A stretch of 64,000 nt of DNA, from the NCBI GenBank assembly GCA_014155875.1, contig JACEFZ010012647.1:327001-391000 (forward strand), read 5' to 3'. A program made the translations under genes and the position numbers. How positions within the stretch are numbered: position 1 is the first letter of the stretch; every line of letters starts with the position of its first letter. Under the pieces are notes generated by a model. The model saw only the letters and a list, made by a program, of their open reading frames with translations, did no database searches and had not been told where the DNA came from. Source of the stretch: Cepaea nemoralis. Its lineage: Eukaryota > Mollusca > Gastropoda > Stylommatophora > Helicidae. Positions 1 through 11,885 of the stretch are shown piece by piece.

Positions 1-71
1 GGGTCTAAGACAGTAGGTGGAATCTAGGGAGTTCAGGGTTGATACTAATCTGGTTTATTGTTATGCCAGTC

Positions 72-417
72 TACATAAGTAAAAGCTGATAGCCTTGTGA
101 AAGAGTTACACAGGTAGACGAGAACATGTGCAAGTTGATTATTTGTGAGCCAGACCACATGTTTAGAAGAGAACATGAGCAAGCTGCTATTCTTGTGAGC
201 CGGCCCACATTGATAGAAGAGAGCATGAGCAAGCTGATAGTCTTGTGAGCCGGCCCACATTGATAGAAGAGAGTATGAGCAAGCTGATAGTCTTGTGAGC
301 CGGCCCACATTGATAGAAGAGAGTATGAGCAAGCTGATAGTCTTGTGAGCCAGGTCACATGGGTAGAAGAGAACATGAGCAAGCTGATAGTCTTGTGAGC
401 CGCGCCACATAGGTAGC
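72..417. repeat. 50-bp minisatellite, about 7 copies
   Basis: Tandem units of exactly 50 bp, each with the core AGCAAGCTGATAGTCTTGTG followed by AGCCGGCCCACATTGATAGA. Units at 171, 221, 271 and 321 differ at only a few positions; the outer units (72-121, 122-170 and 371-417) are more diverged, the usual pattern of edge decay. Open frames on the minus strand here are by-products of the repeat. Confidence 0.95.
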
Positions 418-427
418 CATTGGAATA

Positions 428-1375
428 TTGAAGACCAGAATGAGCTCGCGGGCCATTGCCATAAGGATGAATTGCTACCATTGCCGTCTCAGTGAACGTT
501 ACGTAACCATTGGCAGTGCTCGGGACAGACATCCAAGTTACCAACCACGAGTTATTACCCTGAGGCAAGATCGTCATTTTGTTCTGAGTCACCTAAGGTA
601 TCGTTTTCTCGTGAGTCAAACAGCAACAGCAATAGTGGGTAGACGTAGGCAAGTCTCTCAAATGGCAGTCATACGACGATTCAGAGATACAGGCATTACT
701 GCAAGACGAACTTATGTTGCACCAGCCGTGACTAACAAACATATTCAGCAGCCCCGGCAATGAGCAGAGCGTCATGACAGATGGGCTAGACTACAGTTGA
801 ATGCTATCTGTTTATCAGACGAGAGCGGATTCAACCTATCCTTTGCTGATGAACGGATGCGGATTTTGCGACGGTGTGGAAAGCGCTGTGCAGATCGCCG
901 TGTTCTTCTGATTTGGAGGTGGCAGTATTCACATTTGGGGATGAATCCGTTTTCATTATCGCTTGCCTCTTCATATATTACTTGATAATGTTAATGCTGT
1001 GACATATCGAGGTGAGTTTCTGACACATTGGTTGCATCTACGTTCACAAATCATCCAGACTTGCAGCTTCCCCAGCAGAATAACGCACGTGCGATCACCG
1101 CATGCATTACGCAGCAATATCTACAGCAGCAGAACAGTGTGACGATTGATTGGCCTGCCCTGTCACCAGACATGCCCCCTATAGAACATATGTAGACCGA
1201 GTTTGGATGCAGATTCTGCAAACAAGGTTCTGCAGATAATCTGAAAACAGCTCGAAACTGCTCTTACAATTGAATGGGACTTGATTCCCGGAATTTCCTT
1301 CAGTGTCACTAAATTGGCTGAAGTAGCTTCCGGGCGGGAAACCACTCAGACAAAAGTCATTTTCTCCCATTGTTG
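428..1375 (+). pseudogene. Tc1-like (Tc1/mariner) DDE transposase relic
   Basis: The plus strand reads as a Tc1-type transposase that cuts and pastes DNA at TA sites. The helix-turn-helix linker region is visible (PRVITLRQDRHF, then GITARRTYVAP), followed in the same frame, after a stop at 761-763, by the first catalytic block SDESGFN (Asp at 818-820). The second block reads QQNNARA near 1079, where the usual Asp is Asn, so the catalytic triad is broken. The third block, SPDMPPIEHM, keeps its Glu at 1184-1186 and is followed at once by a TAG. A C-terminal piece resembling the family's EW..IP segment is readable to about 1375 in a shifted frame. Terminal inverted repeats were not found. The family call rests on several ordered motifs and is fairly secure; the outer limits are approximate. 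Confidence 0.82.
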
Positions 1376-2337
1376 TTTAGTTCTGGGTGCAGCTGAGATA
1401 CCTTAACTCTGTCAGAAGGGACTAACTACCACCCCAGATCCCAGAGAGAAAACAAATGTCGGAACAAATGTCTGTTATGCTGATTGAAGACACCGTCCAT
1501 GGATACTCAAGAAAACAGCCAAAAAGTGGCTCGTTGAAAAGATAGATTTAGCTGTTCTCGGTATCACCAGAGTAAAAAAGGGGAATTAAGATATACAAGA
1601 TAAGCTCGTTATTTAAAGGCTGCATAGGCAAGGTACCTACCTGACATATTCTACTCCCGGAATATATGTACGAACCCAACTAAATATTTTTACAAAGTGT
1701 ACACTTATTTAAGCTACACAAACATGTATAGACATTAAGACTTTATACAGACAAACGGAGTTTAAAATACAACAACTGTTTATTTCTTATTCCTGGTGCT
1801 AATATGACGATGATGATTATGATGATGTTATACATAATTCATCTGACTGTAAGGGCACGTAGGTCATGCTTCCCCCGATAAGACCCAGTTCATTGTCACC
1901 TTGAAGGGGTCCAAATTGGTCCTTTCACTACGCTCAGTCACTCCCTGGTATTAGTTGTTGACTGTCCATCGTCTCCACTTGCATTGACCTTACCAAGGCT
2001 TTAGCTTGCTTGTTTGCTTGTGTTCGTTGGCTTGAGCTCCTACGCGAAGTCCTGTATGTCGGATGAAGACATCCTGTTGTCCAACATCAGTGTGAAGTCA
2101 TACAGGACCTGAGTTTTGCGTGAGTATCCGTTGTCCCATGTCTGGCTTATTGGTGTGCAGACTGGTGGTTCCTCGCCGTACAGGCAGACACTCTCCGACT
2201 TCGGAGGAATCGGCGATCCTAATGACTTTAGCCAGGACCCCGAAAGGACCTGTTGCCCAGGACGCTCGACGAGGACGCGTCAATAGGTCTTGGCCAGTAT
2301 ATAACCCGGCCCTGGTGCCTTGGAAACACCTCTGCGT
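1376..2337. other. no recognisable feature
   Basis: AT-rich, then mixed-composition sequence with short ATG/ATGATG runs near 1803-1835. I see no coding frame with family resemblance and no tandem structure. Part of 2050-2337 may be the 5' portion of the retrotransposon that follows, too decayed to read. Confidence 0.5.
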
Positions 2338-3640
2338 CCCACCAAGGCTTTTGATACAGTCAGCAGAGAAGGACAGTGGAAGATTATGGCGAAATATGGC
2401 CGTCCGCGAAAGTGTGTCTAAATTGTGTGGCTAGTTTATTATGGTATGCAGGCCAGATAACCGGTAAATGGTGAAGTGTCTGGGCCCTTTCCTGTCAACA
2501 ATGGAGTGAAGCAAGGATGTACCCTATCACCAACACTGTCCAGCCTCATGTATTCAGCTATGCTGACGAATGCCTTCGAGAACAACGACGTTGGAATAGA
2601 CATCAACTACCACATGGATGTAAACTTGTTCAATCTCAGAAGGCTGAAAGCTAAAACCAAAACTAGCAACGACACTGCATGTGAGCTGCTGTTTGCTGAT
2701 GATTGCACTCTATATGCCAACTCAGACAGACATGCAACACAATGCTTCAGCTTTCCTATATGCCTGTGCCAACTTTGGGCTCAATATCAATTTGGAGAAG
2801 ACTGCAGTTATGTAACCAGCCAGCGCCAGGGAATAATCACACCGTTCCGAATATCAAGGTGAATAGTCATAGACTAAATGTTGTGGACAAATTAACCTAT
2901 TTTGGCAGCACTGTGTCACAAGCTGCCACAATTGATGACGAAGTGAATACAATAATCTCAAGGCTAACGCAGCCTTTGATAGACTACAAGAATGTATGGG
3001 ACAGAAATGGAATAAGCCTGCAAACAAAGCTGAAAGTCTACAAAGCAGTTGTATTATCCACACTGCTATATTGCTTGTGAAACCTGGACTGTTTATCAGC
3101 GACACGCTAGGAAATTAAACCACTTCCACACAGTCTGCCTTAGGAAGCTATTGAAGATTAAATGACAAGACAAGATCCCAGACACTGAAGTTCTAGAAAG
3201 AGCGTCAATGCCCAGTATCCATACTCTACTAATGAAGAATCAGATTCGCTGGGCTGGTAACTTAACTCGTATACCAGATCACAGGCTCCCTAAAAGGATT
3301 TTTTACGGTGAGCTGCGTTATGGTAAACGCTCCCAAGGCGGCCAGAGGAAACGCTTTAAAGACACTGAAAATCTCACTGAAAGCTTTTAGAATTCATCTT
3401 GACACCTGTGAATCTGCTGCTAAAGACCGTAATTCGTGGCTAAATCATTACATAAGGGTGCAGTCACACGTGAAGCAACCAGGACTGCAAGAGCTGTGAA
3501 GAAAAGGCTGGACAGAAAAAAACACTGCAGGAGATCCTCCTCTTGGAACGTCAAGCAATATTTGCCCACATTGTCAAAGAAAATTTTGAGCCAGAATAGG
3601 CCTTATCAGCCAACTTAGAGCTCACGGCTCCATACTTTCA
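2338..3640 (+). pseudogene. LINE-D: craniofacial-development-protein-2-like non-LTR reverse transcriptase, 5'-truncated
   Basis: RT palm begins at TKAFDTVSREGQWKIM (2341), then VNNGVKQGCTLSPTLSSLM (about 2497) and the catalytic LFADD at 2689-2703. Downstream come the thumb region (VVDKLTYFGSTVS), the connection segment with MPSIHTLLMKNQIRWAG (3208) and GKRSQGGQRKRFKDT. The C-terminal Cys-His finger is still recognisable (CPHCQRKF at 3563, closing His at 3623-3625), though a stop follows its first half. Three or more frameshifts, at roughly 2750-2860, 3065 and 3360, plus several stops break the frame. The N-terminal endonuclease is absent, as expected of a 5'-truncated retrocopy. The element ends just before a long (TA)n tract. 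Related elements are widespread in molluscs and other animals. Confidence 0.85.
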
Positions 3641-3690
3641 ATCCCACTGGATGAAATGAATGGTCATCTTCATACTTGATGGACAAAGAA

Positions 3691-3813
<123 letters not shown>

Positions 3814-4001
3814 CATGACATCTGACTATAGTTAACTGCATAAACTTTACGGACGTAGCAGTTGACGCCAGTAATTTTCAGCTCTTCTTGATTCCTGGGC
3901 AAATTTACATTCAGTAGTTTGATATTGCTTTCGGAACGTCCGGCACACATACCATTTCATTAAAAAAAAAAAACACAGCCGTGTTTCGAACGTGGCTTGC
4001 G

Positions 4002-4026
4002 GGATTACGGACTTAGTCCGTAATCC
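4002..4026. repeat. 25-bp near-perfect palindrome
   Basis: GGATTACGGACT and its exact reverse complement AGTCCGTAATCC surround one central T, so 12-bp arms pair perfectly. It lies in otherwise non-repetitive sequence. Confidence 0.9.
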
Positions 4027-4077
4027 ATTGTGACGGAAGCCGGCTCCGTGATGGAGAACTGAGTAATACATTTAAAT

Positions 4078-4325
4078 AATGATTGACTTAACGGACAATT
4101 GACTCCTGATTACGACAGGTAAACAATGATTTACTTAACAGACGATTAGAAACCCGATTACGACAGCTGAACCATGATTGACATAACAGAGCAGAGACGA
4201 GACCAAACACCTGATTACGACAGTCAAGCCATCGTTAACATAACGGATTATAAACAAGACAAAACACCTGATTACGACAATTAAACAACAATTGACAAAA
4301 CAGATTAGAGACATGAAAAGTAAAT
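4078..4325. repeat. about 57-bp imperfect tandem repeat, 4 copies
   Basis: The core CCTGATTACGACAG starts at 4105, about 4153, 4210 and 4267 (spacings 48, 57 and 57). Each core is followed by a TAAACCATGATTGACATAAC-like segment. The copies are roughly 75-85% alike by eye. Confidence 0.85.
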
Positions 4326-4526
4326 ACACTGACAAAACCATTGTAGAAAAACTATCCACAAAGGATACAAGACTCCAGTCAGAAGACCGGACAGAAACAA
4401 ATTTATTGTTCAGAAAATAAATTTACCTTTTCCAAGTTACTTAATAAAACTCTGTGATGTCTTACTACTCACCCTCACCCTTTGAAACTTAACAGATTGA
4501 GATGACCTTTGCTGTATATATGTATG

Positions 4527-4575
4527 CACACACACACACGCACGCACGCACGCACGCAATACGCGAGCACACACA

Positions 4576-4612
<37 letters not shown>
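4527..4612. repeat. (CA)n / (CACG)n microsatellite
   Basis: Compound tract of CA, ACGC and CA units. Confidence 0.95.
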
Positions 4613-4615
<3 letters not shown>

Positions 4616-7600
4616 ACTACGTTAACAGGTGTGCTGGTGTGCTGTAAAGACACACTTGCTAGTCGGAACTTAACAGAATGTGCTGGGCGGTGCGGTCTTT
4701 ACCTACCTCCATGAACTTTTATAGGTACAGATGGGCGTCAGTCTATGCAGTCCTTATCTGTTGGGCTCTCAATTGTATTGCGAATCTGGAACCAGGGTGT
4801 CATATATTCTGAAGGGTATGGGAAATCACTGTGGTGCATTCCCCATTTCTAATCAAAGAAGTTGGGCCCCATCCTCTTCTATCTTCAATAACCCCAGAAT
4901 ATGACCCTCGAGTTATCTGCAGGCCTCGTCTTATTTAATTTAGTCTAGGAGATATAGATTATGGCCCTGGTTAGAATAATAAATACCAACTGGGATTATG
5001 CCCCTTCTCCAAAGAATCTTATAGCTCTTGAGCCCCCCTTTTGTTTATCAAATCTGAGGAAAGTCTGGAGAGTTCTCTCAGCCTGATTTATGTTAAGAAA
5101 GCATGGATATTGAGCAGTTGATAGACCTAGTCTTTCCTCCCCATTTTTAGTATTTCATCCTGATTGAATTTGTTTTTAAACAATTAAACACATAACCAAT
5201 CACAATAGATCTTGACCACATGATGTACACATTAAATGGATGGTGAATCACAGATAGGTTGAACTAATAAATCAACATAAGATCAGTGACAGTTAATTAT
5301 TTATTGAATGGGCCTGTGTCTTCTGGCCTGGTAAATACACTTTCTCTTGTGGGTTGCACAAGATAAATTAGAAAAATGCATATAGGACCAATGTCACAGA
5401 CCATCAACAAACAAGCATCAATACATGAGATGTCAATAAGAGTGGAAACATGGTATACATTTGAATCTTGTACATGTTAAGTGTAAAGATGATGAATCTA
5501 CATTTAGGTATCAGTTCTTGAAAACTGAGTGTTGTTTTTTCTTTCTAAGAGAGAAATAACCTTATGATTTGGAGGATTAGGATAGGCCTGGATCCATTGA
5601 CTGATGGATCCACTTCAGGTCTGCCCGTGTAGCTCCTCTGAAGGCCTCCCCATACTCTGCTCAGGGCCAAGTCATCCTCCATCTCAAGTGCTGTTCATCT
5701 CTTTCTCTCTCGGGTCTGGTTTGGTTGGTTGGCCAGTTGGTTGCCAGTTGGATGCCAATTGGTTGCCAATAGGTTGCCACCAAGACTTCACTGTGTAAAA
5801 TTCACATAAACATATACAATCCTATCAATGCAATATTCTAGAAGTAGGTCAGAAGAAACCTAAATTCCTGAAGTAGGAACTAGTTCCCCCCCCCCTCTCC
5901 CCTAATTTCTTTTCTCTAATCTAGTGTTGGGTTAATTTGGGGTGGTCAGAGTTTATCACACTGTGTACGCCTTGTCTCAGTTGGTTCCTGCTGTATGTAA
6001 GTTCTCATTGGACCGGGGGTCAGTGAGACGTGTACAGTAAGACAGTGACAAGAGTGAGGAGGTGTCAAGATGCATGTAAATAAATGACATACATTTATAA
6101 CATTTCTATCACTCAATTGGGTTTGTAGTGTGTATAAATGATTCTCTGTGTTTTCCCAATTAACCAACTTCTTCTTCTTCTGTGTATAATAACTCCTTTC
6201 CAATTATCTGTTGTTGTCGTGTTGAGTGTTGGGTGGTGTGGTGTTTAGTGTTGGGTGGTGTGGGGTTGTGTTTTTAAGCTGTGTTGAGTAATGAGTTAAG
6301 TCAACTTCTGGTGGTGGAGTTCCGCGAAGCACTACTTTTCTGATGTAATGCAGTTCATAAGTGCCCTTATCTAATTAAAATTTGACACAAATATAAATAT
6401 TTATTCCATCAAACCCTATTTATTCAATAGATGAAGGAGAAAGGGAAGATTTGATTTCTCTTTCAGCTTTCTAAATTGAAAATAGACATAGATAAGTCTG
6501 TTTTAGAACAAGGCACTCATTCTAGTACACGAACTGTCATTTTAGCTGTAGATAGTGATAGCAATTTAAGCAGTGGTTCAGAGGAAATGCACAAGATTGC
6601 CATAGAATCATCACTTCGTACAGTTGTCCAGAATAGAATGTAGTAGTATTATGCACTTCTTAAAGTTAATAATTATCTTTAAGAATATCAGAGATTGCAG
6701 TATTCGAAGAGAGTAGTAGATTGTCAGTTTGCCCGGGAATCGGCTTTGCTTCGTCAGAATCTACAGTCGAGCATTTTTCACTTCAGAGGTTTTAATTTAT
6801 AATAATACATTTCAATTGACATTACAAACACTGGATACCCTTATTTGTCACTTGATACATCTGGTCATCAGTTTAATCTAAGGATTAACAAGCCTACCTC
6901 GGATTCAGACATTCTGCCTTCCCTATATGAAAATCGGTCACACTAGCTTTCACGTCTGTTCATCAGGCAGTTTGCAGAAAGAGTGCGCGATTAACATATT
7001 CTAAGCGGGTTTTCAAATAGAGGCGTTGTCACGTGTCTCTTTTTATCCAATGATCTCTTGTGCCTTGGCTGATGAAATCTTTCAAAGAATTGACGTCATC
7101 TGTCACTTGTTCCAGTTTCAGTTTTGATGTTGCGTTACTTTTTAAGGTTTGGTTTCAGTTTGTGTTAGGTGTAGTAAATTGTTATATATTTCCCTCTCTT
7201 TGGCGTGCATTCTTGGCAACTGAATAATGGTGGATAGTGGTTATGCCACACAGGGCTTAAGCCTAAGATGTGTTCTATGGGTACATATGTTTTGTATTTT
7301 TTCATCAGACAGGTTCAGTCTACCAGAGATGATGTGTTGCTGGACAGACTTAAGAATCTGGTCTGTTCCTGGCGAGCTGAAAAACCCAGGAGAGTGTTGG
7401 GAGTAAACTGACACATGAGGTGGGATATTCATAATGTAACGGAGGAAGTTCACCTGTTTTGCAGTTATGTTGCAGGATTATCCGTTTGATTAGTACCAGT
7501 GTCTTGTGTCCATAGTCCTGTGGGGTCTACCTCAAAAGTGTTTTTGAGCCATAGTCTAGAGAGAAGTTTATTTTGAAGAGAACCAGTAGTGGAGAATCTC

Positions 7601-9182
7601 AAAAGACACCCTTAACTCTTAGAAGCCTACATAAAGATGAAAGTGACCAGTCACTGCTATTCAAACTGGGTCATTGAAGGTGCACAACCCGAGTGAGTAT
7701 GGTGAAGTACTCACGGGAGGAGACCTGCATCTGTGAGGTGACCTCCTACCTTGACATTTACATTGTTACCTTTAACAACCTTGACATTTACTGGACTTGC
7801 TCTTCAGTAGTCTACATGGTGACAGCATCCAACAAGACGGCTCTCACTATACATTAGTAGTCGGGGACAGTTCCAAGAGTCACTTTCAATATCTATACCT
7901 ATTGCTTACAGAACACCGTTCTATCATTCAAAAGTACTTTATTTCTGTGTTCTTTGTTGAAGAAGGGCTGGGTTAAGCATGGGTCTGAGATAGATTGGAG
8001 ATAGTATCGCAAGAGTCTGTAGTCTGTTGTCCATTGTCTTGTGTGGGGCGACTAGCTAGAAATATTGGGTAGAAAGTACAATATACTATAACACAGAACT
8101 AACGGCAGGTGACGCAACCCCGTTGTTACAGTAATTTTTATTTAAATTGTTACTTTTACAGTAACACAAAAATATGAAGAAAATGAAATAGTCTCTACAT
8201 ACAAAAAGGCACAAACGTCTATAAAAAGTAATTATGTTAGATAATATACACCTGTTATGAACAGAATGGCGTCATCTGTCGTTTGATGGAGAGAACTTTC
8301 GGAAGACTGCTATAGGCAAGCAGTTCTGCTCAAGAAAGCTCCAAAAGATGATAGTTGATGACTGATATTTGCTGGCGAAAATAGTTGTGTCATTCTGGGT
8401 TTATTGATTTGCCTCTCACTGTAACCATTGTAACCCAATATTAAACGCTCAATAATCGGCAATTGATAAGTTCAGTCCTCGCCGTACAGCTGTCACCTCT
8501 ACTTTAGTGTTTGCCACATTCTAAGTACATTTGCCTTTCTTTACATCACGTACGATTTGTTAGTCCGATCATCGAGTGTGATTTGCCGATTGATTTCTAC
8601 CGCGTATGCAGTTGACCTTGCTCACACTATTACTTACGTTCGATTAGATTAGTCAAACTTCCCGGCAAAGGGTCACCCCGTAATGCTCCGTTCCCGAGCC
8701 AGTGAATATCACACAAAATCCTCTTCACTGCTCCATGTGAAAAGTGGAACAGACAGCAGTCCCGACAAACCAATAGCACGAATAAGCATCATGCAAAAGG
8801 TCGCTGCCAGTTCCCAACACAAGAGTCCGTCACGAAAATTACAATTCATCGTTGAAGGAAGCGGAAGTCACCAGAAAAGCGGCAGTTTGATTGGGTTTCG
8901 CGATTCAAAAGATTATCATTCAGAAAAAGGGATGAGCTTGGAAATATTGACAATAGGAAAATTGGAGGGAAAAATAATTACTTGAAGACCTTTATTGAAG
9001 TTGTTAAATACTTGGCATTGTGGAATTAAGACACGTCTGTATGGTGATTGACTGATAAGTTACAAGGCATGAGGCTGTGGACAAACATGACGACCAACTC
9101 AATTTGCCATAGGGTGTGAAGCGTGGATCAGACGGATTCCCTGAGTTTCAAGTCATACACTAATGTGTACTTACAAATAAAT
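4613..9182. other. 4.6 kb without a recognisable gene or element
   Basis: Both strands lack a frame resembling a known protein. Minor structure only: a 12-13-bp TTGGTTGCCA-type tandem at about 5728-5782, a short poly(C) at 5886, GTTGGGTGGTGTGG repeats near 6225-6270, and a few ATAAATAAA-like signals. This is the least repetitive stretch of the window and the most likely to be ordinary intergenic or intronic DNA. Confidence 0.5.
8683..8985 (+). CDS. 100-codon open frame, unrecognised, probably fortuitous
   Basis: ATG-initiated, ends at a TGA in 8983-8985. Serine- and lysine-rich (SSSLLHVKSGTDSSPDK near the start), with no signal peptide, membrane segment or motif I recognise and no obvious splice partners. 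The composition matches the surrounding non-coding DNA. It is listed because it is the longest frame in the repeat-poor interval and is not made of repeats. I would treat it as non-coding unless transcripts show otherwise. Confidence 0.12.
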   Translation: MLRSRASEYHTKSSSLLHVKSGTDSSPDKPIARISIMQKVAASSQHKSPSRKLQFIVEGSGSHQKSGSLIGFRDSKDYHSEKGMSLEILTIGKLEGKIIT

Positions 9183-9216
9183 GCACACACGCACGCGCAC
9201 GCGCGCACACACACAG
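9183..9216. repeat. (CA)n/(CG)n short microsatellite
   Basis: Alternating CACACG and CGCGCA units, capable of Z-DNA by composition. Confidence 0.85.
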
Positions 9217-9509
9217 ACACCAAAGAAGATAAATAAATAAACATTGCTTACACTTATGTATATGCACATCATTTACTGGTATAAGAAGAAATGGATAGCA
9301 GATACAAATAGGTTGGATATTGAATCCTTCAAGGTGGACAACTTCAAAACTTCAGTTGTGTAACATGATAAGATGAGTTGTCATATGTCGTTCTTTCTTA
9401 GCTGTCAATTATTGCTCAGTGGGTCATACACCTTTCAGATTCATTGTTATATTTACCATTATAATTGTATATCTTTTCTCGCTTTCTATAGCACTATTTT
9501 TCGGTTATT

Positions 9510-9740
9510 TTGAGAAGTGTATGGATTTTTTGCCCTGGCCACGCGGGAGTGCGCAGGAATGAACAGGTTGATAGGCTGGCAGGGAATGTACCTCTTGGTG
9601 GTAGGATATCTATGGACAAGGGAGAGGTGGTCGTGCGCCTGTGGTTCCAGGCGGAAAAGGTGGGAGAACAGATTGATAACCCGTATGATAATCAGATTAC
9701 CGCGGATCGTCGGTGGTTCTGGAAGAATCTAAACAATCTG
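9510..9740 (+). pseudogene. LINE-R copy 1, RNase H end, 5' part
   Basis: Reads the C-terminal block of a retrotransposon RNase H: WIFCPGHAGVRRNEQVDRLA, then GEVVVRLWFQAEKV and a TADRRWFWKNL segment. The match continues at 10805, after an inserted block, with GGAAGACATGGAGAACTTTT. The unbroken copy at 19811-20150 shows the two parts belong together. Everything 5' of this point (endonuclease, RT, RNase H core) is missing, so this is a short 5'-truncated copy. Confidence 0.8.
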
Positions 9741-9744
9741 TGAG

Positions 9745-10540
9745 GAGGGGGGATGTGTGTTTGGCTGGGTGGTTGGAGTGTGTGTGGGTGTTAGGGTAGA
9801 TGAGAGGTGCATGTGTTGATGGGCGGGTGGGTGATGTGTGGGTGTGAGTGGTTGATGGATGAATACGTAGGTGGGTGGATGTGTGTGAGAGATGAGTGTA
9901 TGGTTGGGGGATGTGTGTGTTTGTGGGAAGATGTGTGTGAGCGGGGGATGTGTGTGGGTGGGGTATATGTGGGTGGTGGGGTGTGTGTTGGTGGGAGGTG
10001 TGTGTTTTTTGGGTGTTTATGGGTGGGGGATATGTGTGGGCAGGTGGGGAGATGTGTTTGTGGGTGGGGATATAGTTAGTGTATAGGTGGGGGATGTGTA
10101 GTTGAGAGGTGGCGGAAATTGGGTGGGTGAGTGAGTGCAGGTTGGCTGATGTGTGTGTGGGTGGGTGGGGAAAATTGTGAGTGTAGGTGCGGGATGTATG
10201 TGTGGATAGGTGCGGGATGTGTGGTTGACGGGGGTATGTGTGTGTGGTTTTGTGATGTGTGTTTTGCTGGGTGGTTGTGGGTGTGTGGGTGTGTGGTGTT
10301 GAATATGTGGGTGGATGTGTGCGTGTCGGTTATGGGATAGGTGGGGGGATGTATGTGTGGGTGGGGAAATATGTATGGGTGGGGATCAGTGGGTGGGTGG
10401 CGACATGTATGTTTGCCTGAGTCTGTGTGAGTGCGTGGAGGTATGTGTGGGTGGGTGGGGGTGTGGTGGGTGGGGGATGTGTGGGTGTCTGAGGGATGTG
10501 TGGGTGGCTGCGGGGTGTGAGGGTGGATGGGGGATGTGTC
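9745..10540 (+). repeat. GT-rich minisatellite (GGGTGGGGGATGTGTG family)
   Basis: Irregular units of about 12-25 bp built from GGGTGGG, GGATGTGTG and GTGTGTGGG. The plus strand is almost free of C and carries many closely spaced G-runs, so G-quadruplex formation is plausible. The same unit type returns at 62.9-64.0 kb. Glycine/valine/tryptophan/cysteine-rich frames here are translations of the repeat. Confidence 0.92.
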
Positions 10541-10804
10541 TCACAACATTGCAATACATACTGTTTATGTTTACATCTTTCATTTGACAATGTTGTTTTT
10601 TTTTCCCATGTGAATGTACCATGCGTAATATGCATTGTTTATGCTTACAAAATCCATTTGACAATGTTTTTTTCGGTCCCTATGTAGATCTAACATGCAC
10701 ATTTGATGAATGAAAGATGAGTGATCGAAAGGGCCGAATGTAAGACGGGCCTGCGTGCCCAATTTGTTACCCTTTTAAAATAAAGTTTGTTCGTTCGTTC
10801 GTTC
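10541..10804 (+). mobile_element. 3' segment of the sequence inserted in LINE-R copy 1; ends AATAAAG(TTCG)n
   Basis: Contains a diverged 74-bp direct duplication (about 10561-10624 and 10634-10698, both with CATTTGACAATGTT followed by a T-run). It ends TTTTAAAATAAAGTTTGTTCG with GTTC repeats, so a polyadenylation signal sits directly upstream of a 4-bp repeat tail, as expected of a retroposed 3' end. No coding capacity. The family is unknown to me. Confidence 0.55.
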
Positions 10805-10938
10805 AAAACATAGAGGGAAGACATGGAGAACTTTTAGATAGCGGTGGGAGGGATTAGTACCGTGACTCTTCGCTGGCTGGTTAGCGAGGGGACGGAGCAC
10901 GTATGGGAATGTCATGAGTGCAGTGATGTCGATTCTTA
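10805..10938 (+). pseudogene. LINE-R copy 1, 3' end after the insertion
   Basis: Matches 19994-20115 closely, including GACTCTTCGCTGGCTG and ACGGAGCACGTATGGGA, ending GATGTCGATTCTTAG. This encodes the C-terminal H.W.C..C-like end of LINE-R and its 3' untranslated end. Confidence 0.78.
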
Positions 10939-11011
10939 GCACAACAACAACACCAACACCAACAACAACAACAACAACAACAAAAACAACAACAACAACA
11001 ACAACAACAAT
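10939..11011 (+). repeat. (CAA)n tail of LINE-R copy 1
   Basis: ACAACAACA units with a few variants, placed exactly where other LINE-R copies carry other short tandem tails. Confidence 0.85.
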
Positions 11012-11216
11012 GTTATGGTTATAATATTTTGGTTGTCAGATAAGTAGTTTGTGTGCGTGTGTGTTTTGTATGTGATTTTGGTCTAAACGTTCAGCTTGTG
11101 TGTCTATGATGCATAGTCACATCTACAGTAAACTGTTTTCTGTCTCCGCTAGACAGACATCGCAACGATATAACACAACAGTTAACGGTCAGTTTCAATG
11201 TAGCAATCCAGGAGTC

Positions 11217-11486
11217 GGGAGTCTCCGCGGCGAAGTGGTCAAGCTGTCTGCCTCGAGCTCCGAATGTTGTGTGTCCGATTCCGGGCCGCATCCTTCGCTT
11301 CATGAGTGCATTTTGTCGGATACTCCTGGGGGTCGTCGCCGGAGCTACGGAGTTCGTGCTTTGTGTGACGCTTTCCACGCTGTGGAAAGAGACTGGGCCA
11401 TATGGGATGAGAACCCGGTGCAATGAAATCGACCCTTGCGACTTTTAAGCCACTTGTTTGTTTGTTTGTTTGTTTGTTTGTTTTTT
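11217..11486 (+). mobile_element. SINE-A copy 1, tRNA-headed SINE with (GTTT)n tail
   Basis: The head GTCTCCGCGGCGAAGTGGTC resembles a tRNA A box, and a degenerate B box (GTCCGATTCCGG) lies near 11273. The body (TACGGAGTTCGTGCTTTGTG, then GACTGGGCCATATGGGA) matches copies at 22664 and 34739. It ends CGACTTTTAAGCCACTTG and a (GTTT)n tail at 11455-11486. It is not a functional tRNA gene: the B box is degraded and the cloverleaf cannot close. Target duplications were not clear here. Confidence 0.85.
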
Positions 11487-11504
11487 TAAATCCTATATGT
11501 ACCG

Positions 11505-11728
11505 TTTTCACAATGATGGATAACTGTTGCAGGATGTGGTAGATGATCTCCAGATGGGTATATCGGATGCTGGACATCTTGCTTATGTTTGAGTTTTCCG
11601 GAAGTTGTTATGAGAGCGAGTTTCTGCAAAAGACATGCTACTGAATGAATGAATGAATGAATGAATGAATGAATGAATGAAATGAAAGAATGAATGAATG
11701 AATGAATGAATGAATAAATGAATGAATT
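11505..11728 (+). mobile_element. LINE-V 3' end, 5'-truncated, long (TGAA)n tail
   Basis: 11505-11638 matches the LINE-V 3' end at 41680-41795 (shared GATGATCTCCAGATGGGT, GACATCTTGCTTATG and GACATGCTACTGAATG). It is followed by about 22 TGAA units at 11642-11728 with two interruptions. Confidence 0.82.
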
Positions 11729-11885
11729 GATAGCTGTTACCGATAAACGCCTTATCTAGCTCTGGATCTGAATACCGTGTAGCCTGCGTTTCCTCTAATT
11801 CTTGACGTGTGTATACTGTTGTATGCGTCTCAAACTTTCACACTATGTTGACAAGCTGACACACATTTAATGGTAGTAGAAGCCG

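Noticed and set aside
45..592. Minus-strand open frames of 121 and 173 codons
   Set aside because: They are translations of the 50-bp minisatellite; repeated residues follow the repeat period.
9807..10587. Cys/Gly/Trp/Val-rich frames resembling small secreted cysteine-rich proteins
   Set aside because: They lie wholly in the GT-rich minisatellite, where TGT, GGG, GTG and TGG codons are forced by composition.
11217..11290. Possible tRNA genes at the SINE-A, -B and -C heads
   Set aside because: A and B boxes are present, but the anticodon and acceptor stems do not close and SINE bodies follow directly; target duplications show retroposed copies.
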